Shown here one piece after another: positions 56,546-64,000 of a DNA stretch of 64,000 nt. The notes beneath the pieces were generated by a model. It saw only the letters and a program-made list of their open reading frames with translations. It was not told the origin of the DNA and made no database searches. The stretch comes from Elmis aenea (lineage: Eukaryota; Arthropoda; Insecta; Coleoptera; Elmidae), in assembly GCA_947652605.1 (NCBI GenBank), contig OX393582.1, forward strand, positions 11,494,544-11,558,543. The letters run 5' to 3'. Within the stretch, counting starts at the first letter, position 1. The number at the start of each line of letters is the position of its first letter. The position numbers and the translations under genes are program-made.

Positions 56546-57108
56546 CAGGGGTTTGGAGCGGAGCGCGGAGCTGGAGCGCGGAGCAGTGGAGCAATGGGTT
56601 TTTGCCCGGAGCGGGAGCGGAGCCCGGAGCAAATAATTTTGATTGCTCCACTGCTCCACTTTACTATTATAAACTACAATTATTTTTTTTATGAATTATT
56701 CTCATGGGTACCTATAGTATTTAATAAAATTATAAATAAACTAAGTTTGATTTTTTTGAAGTAAAATTATTATAATGTAACTTTTCTGAATATTAATTTT
56801 CATTATTTTGTATTTGAATTTTTAAAAATTTTAAAGAACTTTTTTTTCTTTTTTTAACTTTTGAAGATTAATAATTTGTTCATTTATTTAGGTAACTTCA
56901 CTTGTTTCTTAGGGTCAAATATTGTAATTTTTGGTCCATTTCCACATATCTCATAAAATTTTAGCTTTGTTTTAAAAAACAAATTTTTACATAAAAAAAA
57001 CTTATTTTATAAATATTTGGAGCGCGGAGCGGAGCGAGAGCGGAGCTGGAGCAGGCATCTTGATGCCGGAGCGGAGCAACTAAAAAATTGGACTGCTCCA
57101 AACCCCTG
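56546..57108. mobile_element. hAT MITE with GGAGCGGAGC repeats, 563 bp
   Basis: Ends CAGGGGTTTGGAGC at 56546 and GCTCCAAACCCCTG ending at 57108. The 8-bp duplication CTTACCTC is at 56538-56545 and 57109-57116. GGAGCGGAGC-type repeats fill about 80-90 bp next to each end and the middle is AT-rich. Confidence 0.95.
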
Positions 57109-57113
57109 CTTAC

Positions 57114-57178
57114 CTCTTTTATAATATAGTCTCCTTGGGGGCGTACCCATCTATTTCGTAGTTTTGGTCTTTCGATAA
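57114..57178 (-). CDS. Candidate 65-bp host exon next to a hAT MITE
   Basis: On the minus strand the block is bounded by a strong acceptor (AATTTTCTTTTTACAAACATAG ahead of 57178, here shown as TTTTCTTTTTACAAACATAG) and a donor (GAG then GTAAGC, 57113 downward). The frame IERPKLRNRWVRPQGDYIIK-E is open and ends in phase 0. The frame also reads on through the donor into KRFFKIQSGN. The hAT target duplication GAGGTAAG contains the donor, so the insertion left one donor copy on each side. I do not recognise the protein. Both splice signals and composition support a real exon, but no neighbouring exon is proven. Confidence 0.5.
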
Positions 57179-58269
57179 CTATGTTTGTAAAAAGAAAATT
57201 AGCATGGCATTGCAAAGTTTTAAAAATCCCTCCTTATCGCACGCCACCCTGTGTGTACAAGTAAAAGTGATAACAAGTTACACTACCCAAAATTATTGTT
57301 CCTTATATTAAGCGTTGTTTTCGCGCACCGTTATATATAACTGTGTTACTTAAAACAAAATGCTTTGTACATTATACCTACATGTTTTAAAATATCAATT
57401 TTTTTTTGCGAAATGTGAGTAGCATTAGGTTTTAATGAAAATTTTGACATACAGACGACTTTGAAATCTAATAAGATTTAATAACAATACTCGATCAACA
57501 TTATTTGTTAATTTAATTGACTCTTTGATATAGGCTATTAAATGTTTAAACTTTTAATATTGCAAATTGTATTCTACCTCAATTAATTTTGCCAATAATT
57601 GCTGTTAATTTTCTTAATACTCTACACAATTCTACTTTTTTTAGAGATAAATTATAGACCTTTGAAAGACATTTAATCTGTTCCTTGTTCAAAATGATTT
57701 ATATCCTGCTATTTCAAATTGTGTACTCGAGTAACAACTACATTTGCCTGTATTTCACAATTGAAATAGTTGTCGAATTAGTCTTTGTTGGCATAAACTA
57801 TATGAAAACAAAATTACGGAGGAAAAAAATCCGACTTAAGCAACTTTTCCTCGCAGGAAACAACTAGAAAAGTAAGGAGAATAAATTTTCTTTAGGGGTT
57901 TAGTTTCAAATGCATTAGCTTTCCTATAATTATAGTCCTAATTTAAGCGATTTAGTTGGTAATTTCCTTAACGGAATAGCTGAAATTCTGGAGACAAAAC
58001 ACAATTCCCTAGTCTTGAGTGCTTTGCTAATTATAACAAATGACGTTACCAAACTTACCTTAGAATAGAAATTAGTTCTTCAATGTAAATTAAGAAAATA
58101 AACTACTACACACAATTCGCTATGTTGATTTCTTGTTTTTTTTTTACAAGGTGATCTTTAAAATCAACACTTAGCAATCGTTAAATACACGTACGAATTT
58201 ACAAAAAAACAATAATTAGTCAGTACGCATTAGGATAATATAAAATGCATATGCAGCCGTTGTCCTCGA
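57179..58269. other. AT-rich interval, nothing recognised
   Basis: A 60-codon frame at 57685-57867 has hydrophobic stretches but no sign of being a gene. Confidence 0.35.
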
Positions 58270-58830
58270 AGGTGTTAAATATTTAGGAGTGGTCATAGAA
58301 AAAATATGGAGGAATGGGCAAAGAAATAAACGAATGGACAGGAAATGTGGAAAGAATATTTAACAGAATAACATTGTTTGAAAAGAGAGAAGTCCCAAAA
58401 CGAAAAAAAAAGTAGGGGTACTTTTATACGGAAGTGAAATGTGAACACTCACAAACAGAAATGAGGTTTCTAAGAAAAATTCCAGGAAAAACCAAAAAAG
58501 ATAAAATCAGAAACGAAACATAAAATAGAGAACAATTAAAGATAAAATCAGTTGAAAGAAAAATATAAAAAAGGCAGCCGGGATAGTTGGGTCAAATTTA
58601 TAGGATGAAAGAAGAAAGGTTAACCAGAAAAGCATATGAAGCAAGATCACAGGGCAAAAACAGAAGAGGCAGGCCGAGAAAAACCTGGCAAGACGAAGTT
58701 AAAAAAGCAGCAACGGATAGAAACATCAAATGGAAAGACATAAAAAAGCTAGCACAAGATAGAAAAACATGAAAAAAACTCAGCACAACACAATTTAACA
58801 GTCCTACACCTAACGGTAGAAGGACTCATG
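58270..58830 (+). pseudogene. RTE-like LINE, 3' part (same family as 31181-32250)
   Basis: Plus strand, in broken frames: KYLGVVIEK-like start, EINEWTGNVERIFNRI, EVPKRK, LLYGSEM, then the intact 61-codon MGQIYRMKEERLTRKAYEAR with RRGRPRKTWQDEVKKAATDR and KLAQDRKT. It ends in a 3' UTR with the CTACACC...GGTAGAAGGACT hairpin. It matches the minus-strand copy at 31181-31820 at base level. The catalytic reverse transcriptase core is missing. Confidence 0.8.
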
Positions 58831-58887
58831 GCTACATAATAAACAAACTAATTTGAAGCAAAAATAAAATAGGAATAGTTAACTATT

Positions 58888-59214
58888 TTGCGTTTTATAA
58901 AGACTAGACTAGATAGAGTACCGAACACAACAATTAAAGAATTAATCGGACTGAGGGAAACGATAATACAAGAAGCAGAAAGACGACAACTAATTTGGTA
59001 CGGACATGTAAGAAGGATGGCAGACCATCGGCTGCCAAAAGTAACGCTTGACTGGATTCCTCCTGAAAGGAGAAAACGAGGCAGACCCAGAAAGACGTGG
59101 AACGAGGGCATTCAGAGAGCCATGAGCGAAAGAAATCTGCAAGAGGACCAGTGGCAGGATAAGAAGAGGTGGAGAAACAGTCTGGAAATCGGACAGCGGC
59201 GACAGACGCTATAG
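58888..59214 (+). pseudogene. LINE C-terminus of a second family
   Basis: An open 108-codon frame reads TRLDRVPNTTIKELIGLRET, QLIWYGHVRRMADHRLPK and RKRGRPRKTWNEGIQRAMSE, to a stop at 59214. The 'WYGHVRRM' and 'GRPRKTW' motifs mark the extreme C-terminus of many insect LINE polyproteins. It is open but lacks all catalytic domains, so it is a 5'-truncated copy that happens to be uninterrupted. Confidence 0.75.
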
Positions 59215-59230
59215 AACCGATTTATATATA

Positions 59231-59867
59231 TATGTTACGGTCAATTTGATTATTCAGGGCAGTTTTCATAATGCTTGGTCATTATAAACAATGACCGAAA
59301 AAATCAGGCAATTTAATAATTTTGTATTTGTCTACGACAATCTAGGATAATTTATTACATTGCCCGGTCATTATAAATACTGCAATTATTTCTCTGGTCA
59401 CTTTAATTAATTGACAGCAATTTGGCAACGTGCGTATTGTGTGATTCTCGCTGGCCAATCAGCAACCATTTACCCAACCTAACCTAACCTAACCTAACCT
59501 AATAAATAGAAACTCTAGGATTTGACTTTTTGTGTGTATATGTATTTGTAAGTACATACCTAATGTTTTTTTTTAGTTAGGGGTACTTTTTTTTAATACT
59601 TATTTTATCACCACCAGTTTGTTTCTTTACTTGTTTGTTAGTTATTTAAAAATTTGTTTTAATATAATATCTTCTTATTTTTGTATGTAGAGAAATATAA
59701 ATAAAAATTTTCTCAAATTTCCCACTCGATTTCCAGCATTATTCATAATGCCCGGGCAATGTAATATTTTCTATATAATTTATCATTTTGTCACATCCCA
59801 TTGGGCACTTTTTAAATTGCCCGGGCATTATAAATAATGCCCAATTATTTACATTGACCGTAACATA
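59231..59867. mobile_element. MITE carrying CCTAA repeats, 637 bp
   Basis: Inverted ends TATGTTACGGTCAAT (59231-59245) and ATTGACCGTAACATA (59853-59867) are perfect over 15 bp and continue imperfectly. Inner copies of TTGCCCGGGCATTATAAA-type sequence occur near both ends (59359, 59748, 59818). Class unknown. Confidence 0.85.
59478..59502 (-). repeat. CCTAA (TTAGG) telomere-type array
   Basis: Five exact CCTAA units inside the MITE. Confidence 0.92.
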
Positions 59868-59989
59868 TATTAGGACAACGACTTTATCCACAAGTCCCAT
59901 ATTCGCCGATGTTAATTGTTATATTACAACTTGAAAGATTATAAAACGCCACAGTAAACATTATACATATTAACTGGATTTATATGTCG

Positions 59990-60270
59990 GTAGGTAATCA
60001 GTAAATTGGTGAAAATTGACAAAGGTGTCAGACAACGATGTCCACTGGTACCGAATCTATTTAATTTATGTATATAGACAAAGCTGTAACATAATGACAA
60101 ACAACATTATCAAGTCACGCCAAAATACATTTACTAACAGTTATGTTTGCCAATGACTATGCCATATTAGCATCGACAGAATGCCCTCTACCCTCTACAT
60201 CTAGCAATGTATAAACTGAATAGTGTTGCTTTGCAATATGACCTAAAGACATCATCTTGCTAGAAAAAAA
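59990..60270 (+). pseudogene. LINE reverse transcriptase fragment
   Basis: KIDKGVRQRCPLVPNLFNLC matches the GVRQGCPLSPLLFNLY box of LINE reverse transcriptases, and further on, in another frame, VMFANDYAILASTE matches the catalytic YADD region, with Asn in place of the first Asp. Only this central part remains, with several stops. Confidence 0.65.
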
Positions 60271-60279
60271 TCATGTCTT

Positions 60280-60917
60280 TTGAAGTTATTATTTTAATAA
60301 AATCATCGATCCCCAGCTGCGACCCCCAAAGAGCACGATGGCTTTGAGAATTAAGCCACTAGTGACAATATTATAGATTACTTTTCCGTATTTATTATTC
60401 GATTTAATATGGATTAGCCTGTTTAGTCCATTATATTAGAGGTACATATTGTGGAACGTCGTAAAAGTTCAAAGACGGGCAACAAGTAATTTATTACCTT
60501 CGGAGCATCTTTTATTCCGTGCAAATTGTATAGATGCGATATAACCGTCCAAACCTTCTTCAGATACTATTGTGCGACAACTGCTTTGTCGCTGGTGTTA
60601 TGGTTTTGTGCACTTGAATAAGACTCGCTTTCTATATATTTACTTTATTTTCGCGAGGAAAGTAAGAGGAAAGCAATTTCATTCCTTGCTGAAGGACAAG
60701 TTTATTGGTCTAATAAATAATGTGGTTGTGTTATACACATTGACAGCTGAACATTGTTGTTTTGTACGCTACTTACCTGATAGGATCAAAACATGAAATT
60801 AAGATGAAAGATATGTTCTTGTAGATATTATTTTACAACAAAATTGTAATATACTTACCCAGGTCGGACAGATTACTTTTATTCACAATATATTTTTTGA
60901 AAATAAATTTAACAATC
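60280..60917. other. AT-rich interval, nothing recognised
   Basis: Open frames here (60572-60796, 60833-61042) show no known domain. Confidence 0.4.
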
Positions 60918-61941
60918 CTTAGAGTCACCGCATACTGCAGACTTTTAATCGGCCGACAGTTTGATCGTCTTCGCAAATGGCATGAGTGTTTATGAGAGCG
61001 CGCACACATACCGATTAAAAGTCGGCCGACTAAATAATACAAATCCCTACCATGGCCCGATAACGATCAAACTGTCGGCCGACTAAAAGTCTGTAGTGTG
61101 CGGTCTAGGGTTTCTTTCCCGGGATCCCGGTCCATTTTAAGCTATTTTATATTTCCCGGGAAATGCTTTTTGTCCCGGGAATTCCCGGGATTTCAAAAAA
61201 GTGTTGTTTTCGTTTATTTTGTGCTAAGATCTTTGTAATACTATTATAACTTATCAGAATGTTATGCTTAAAATGTCTTTACTAACAGTAAATTATGGAA
61301 AAACTTCAAAATTATTTTTCTCTTTTAGTATGGCGCAAAGAAGCCCGGTCTCCATTACAAAGTTAATATCTTCAAAATACTTTTATAGTTTTATTTTTGT
61401 GTACCCTGATAATTCAAAACAAAATAGCTTATAAATGTGAAATTTTATTGATAATAACGAAGTTTCTTTGCTGCTAGATGCGCTCAAGACAATTCACCTA
61501 CATCAATAGAGACAGAGAGCATTTTATGCAGCAGGACTTTTTGTTAATAAATTAAGAAAAGACTAATTGACTGAAACCCAGATCACCTTCGTTTTCTTAA
61601 ATCACATAACAAAAATTCATTGTAAAAATTATATTATTGTATTCATAAATATGAAATTGCAATAGAAAGGTTATAATTCCCAAATGTATGTTTCTCTCAC
61701 CAATATTATTGAATTATTTGTAATAATCATAGAGCAAAATGTATTACATGTATGACTTGGAGTTGTTTTTAAGTAATAAACCGCTCCCTTAATTTTTTGG
61801 GTTATTTATTTAAAAATATTGACATAATTTATTACATCCCGGGATCCCGGGAAATCCTGGGACAAAGGCCGATTTCTTCTCGGAATCCCGGGACAAGCAA
61901 AATGGTCAAATATGAGAAATCCTAGTGCGGTCACTCTTAAA
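60918..61941. mobile_element. Palindromic repeat interrupted by a hAT element
   Basis: Left arm CTTAGAGTCACCGCATACTG... (60918-60968) and right arm (61060-61105 continued at 61933-61941) are inverse copies. The hAT insertion at 61106-61924 splits the right arm within GTGCGGTCACTCTTAAAG. AAAAGTCGGCCGACT recurs in the middle (61017-61031). Confidence 0.75.
61106..61924 (+). mobile_element. Non-autonomous hAT element, 819 bp
   Basis: Ends TAGGGTTTCT at 61106 and AGAAATCCTA ending at 61924, with the 8-bp duplication GTGCGGTC at 61098-61105 and 61925-61932. CCCGGG palindromes cluster at both ends (61119-61190 and 61846-61898). No transposase. The 3' half matches 88-443. Confidence 0.95.
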
Positions 61942-61945
61942 GTGG

Positions 61946-62511
61946 AGTGAGTTCCAACATAATTAAAAAAGAAATCTTAAAAACCTGTAAAAACAAATAT
62001 AGTTTAGCTTAAAGTATGTTTTTATAAGCTTGGTAAAAATCTAAAATAAAAAAATAAATGTTGTGACCAGTTCTTTCAATTTCATGTCACAGTCTCTTTA
62101 ATAAATAATATTCATGGAAAATAAATACACCTTTGCTGTAAGCTAAATCTTCCTAAATTGATTTTTTAAAGCCGTTGTAATTGTGGAGCGCTTTTCTCGC
62201 GAATCAGAAACAACATTTTAAATTTAAACCTGGATATCGTTAATTATTTTTGAGAATGTAAACCTAGATGAGTTGAAAAAAAATTGTACTATACGATATA
62301 TAAGATAACTATATTTTCATAACAACAATTGATATATCTATAAATAAGTGTCATTGTTAGCAATATAATCGAAATAGGACGAGAATTAAGCAACTTACAC
62401 GCTAAGCTAACAATGGAAACGTATGTGGAGCCAATATGTTTATGTTATATTTTAATTTTAAATTTATACTCTATTTGGAAATTATTGCAAAATAAAAATT
62501 ATTGTGAGATA
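61946..62511. other. AT-rich interval, nothing recognised
   Basis: At 62513-62523 TACAGGGTGTC resembles the ends of the MITE fragments at 35129 and 47412. Confidence 0.4.
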
Positions 62512-62639
62512 TACAGGGTGTCCCAGATTACATTTCCAGCATGGGGAACTCGTTTATTATAAGAGATACAGGTTTGTTTAAATTAGATGAATTATTCCTA
62601 TGAGAGGAGCCACAATCAAGTTTTAAAAGTACAAATTTT

Positions 62640-62999
62640 TTGGTACCTTGCTCCTGTGGAAAAGTATACATAGGACAAACTGGCAGGAGTATACAAACGC
62701 GTCTCAAAGAACACGAAGGACAAACAACAAGAAAACAAGTCGATAAATCAGCGGTAGCAGAACACGCCCAGGGTACAGGACACAACATCCTCTTCAGAGA
62801 AACAAAACTACTGGCCTGCGCAAACCATTTCTGGCCAAGATTATATCGAGAATCATTGGAAATCATCAAGAACCCAAACAACTACAACAGAGACACAGGC
62901 ATACAACTCCCAAACATCTGGAAACCAGTCATCACAAAATCACTGAGGCAGAACAAATCCATCAAGCGGAACGCCACGCCTCCACAAGTAGATATATAA
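62640..62999 (+). pseudogene. Penelope-like element, GIY-YIG endonuclease fragment
   Basis: A 119-codon frame reads VPCSCGKVYIGQTGRSIQTR, LKEHEGQ, SAVAEHAQGTGHNILF and REsleIIKN-type sequence to NIWKPVI. VYIGQTGRS is the GIY-YIG core (with VYIG for GIY/YIG), preceded by the Cys-x-Cys of Penelope enzymes; the Arg (IQTRLKEH) and Glu (YRESLEI) expected for catalysis are present. In Penelope-like retroelements this domain follows the reverse transcriptase and nicks the target. The reverse transcriptase is absent here, so it is a 5'-truncated copy, although the endonuclease frame itself is open. Confidence 0.82.
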
Positions 63000-63205
63000 A
63001 CCCAGCAACATCCCTCACAAATTAGTCGTTTTGAAAAAGACCAAGACACAATGGTCGAAACGTCAACTACTTCTAAATATAGAAGACGCGGTTCCAAACC
63101 CGGAAACCAAGATTGTATTATGGATAACGGCCGCGAAAGCCTCAAGAATAAAATAGGGTCATGAAGACCCCAACACCTTAGAACGGTGGCGGCGGCGCTC
63201 TTAAT
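63000..63205 (+). other. Penelope 3' region
   Basis: GACC (63039-63042) and GGTC (63053-63056) can pair, followed by GAAACGTC. This is reminiscent of the second half of hammerhead ribozymes known from Penelope-like elements, but the CTGATGA box is not intact (TTGAAAA). Confidence 0.35.
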
Positions 63206-63415
63206 ATATTTCATGTAATTTATATCAATTTATTTTTTGACGATGCGGTGAACTGCGTATGCGGTAACTTGATATTCGGTGAACTGCAGTCTACAAACTG
63301 CAGTCGGCGAACTGCAGTCGGCGAACTGCAGTCGGCGAACTGCAGTCTGCGAACTGCAGTCGGCGAACTGCAGTCGGTAAATTGCTTTTCGGTGAACCTT
63401 CCGGATACCAAATTT
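63206..63415 (+). repeat. Minisatellite of 14-bp GAACTGCAGTCGGC units
   Basis: Leader TATTTCATGTAATTTATAT, then about six near-exact 14-bp units (63294-63380), then AAATTGCTTTTCGGTGAACC. The leader and tail match 53024-53207, but the repeated unit is different. Confidence 0.88.
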
Positions 63416-63565
63416 TATTGGTTGTAAAAGTAGCATGATATTTCACGAGACATGGGTTACTCATATAGGTTTTTTGGACGATTTTACTTATGATGTAGCT
63501 AAAAACCATTAAGAAATTTATTAACGTTTTTACATAAGATGTTTGAACTTTGAGTTTTCGTTTAA

Positions 63566-64000
63566 TCTATCTATATATATAAAAGAGCTTGTTTGTGTGT
63601 TTGTTTGTTTGTTTGTTTGTTTGTTTGTTTGTTTGTTCGCTATAGAATCCTAGGTCCGTTGACCGATCGGGACCAAATTTTGCACAGTTACTATTTAGGA
63701 CCTTGCAGATCTAACACCAAACTTTAAGTACAAGCACATATTACCAATTAAAAAAAAAAAAAATTACTTGGACGGGATTCGATCTTACGTCGGCAAATAC
63801 CTGGTCATAACACGATACAGCGCGGTGTATTTTACAAGTAAAGATTGTTTTGTATACAATTGGTAATAAATGTACATGAAGTATTATTTTTATTAGTACA
63901 TTTTTAATTGAAACAAGACGAAAGAAAATAAATTTGAGTTATTATTCAATTTTTAAGCAATAAATAGTTATTTTTTAAGGAATTATAAGAAAATTAAAAG
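63566..64000 (+). mobile_element. Helitron-like 5' end, running out of the window
   Basis: It begins TCTATCTATATATATAAAAG after an A and shares GACCAAATTTTGCACAG (63670-63686) with the Helitron at 51697-52054. The 3' end is not in the window. No coding seen. Confidence 0.55.
63592..63637 (+). repeat. (TTTG)n microsatellite
   Basis: About ten TTTG/GTTT units inside the Helitron-like sequence. Confidence 0.9.

Noticed and set aside
56432..56659. Frame with RSSSALRSKP repeats
   Set aside because: The repetitive part is the GGAGCGGAGC array of the hAT MITE.
63220..63509. Minus-strand frames rich in CSSPTAVRRLQFAD repeats
   Set aside because: They are translations of the 14-bp minisatellite, where two extra reading frames stay open by repetition.

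Overview
The window looks like insect nuclear DNA: AT-rich, gene-poor, with intron-containing host gene fragments and a dense load of arthropod-type transposons (piggyBac, Tc1/mariner, hAT, PIF/Harbinger, Helitron, Jockey and RTE-like LINEs, a Penelope-type endonuclease, tRNA-derived SINEs, Gypsy-type solo LTRs). Two TTAGG-type arrays fit an insect telomere motif, but both lie inside MITEs. The species cannot be decided; a beetle or other large-genome insect is plausible. I see no bacterial operon, rRNA, CRISPR array or genuine tRNA gene.

Host genes. The best supported is a plus-strand secreted protein. Exon 1 (24085-24418) encodes a signal peptide and an acidic linker and ends at GTAAGT. Exon 2 (39588-39793) encodes a six-cysteine thrombospondin type-1 repeat behind a splice acceptor in matching phase. 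The 15-kb intron between them is almost all transposons. A short secreted precursor with an RQKR site lies at 54009-54215. Two small minus-strand exons are likely at 57114-57178 and 18767-18824.

Layout. 0-4 kb: hAT end, then a 2.85-kb TIR element holding a collapsed LTR retrotransposon. 5.1-8.3 kb: a four-layer nest (MITE, mariner, solo LTR, SINE). 9.8-12.5 kb: hAT MITEs and a PIF/Harbinger relic. 13.3-16 kb: LINE tail and a giant palindrome split by a piggyBac element. 17.4-23.5 kb: several piggyBac elements. 25.4-31.7 kb: a Jockey LINE with open reading frames, flanked by a 1,114-bp direct duplication. 31-35 kb: RTE-like remains. 36-43.6 kb: solo LTR, mariner, SINE, an unclassified TIR element and a piggyBac pseudogene. 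44.9-46.6 kb: Tc1 element. 48.3-56 kb: piggyBac tail, Helitron, minisatellite, degraded Jockey LINE. 56.5-64 kb: hAT MITE at a splice donor, LINE tails, a MITE with CCTAA repeats, nested hAT, Penelope fragment, minisatellite and Helitron end.

Nearly all element boundaries given here rest on visible terminal repeats plus target-site duplications (8 bp for hAT, TTAA for piggyBac, TA for mariner, 4 bp for LTRs), so the order of insertion can be read for several nests.
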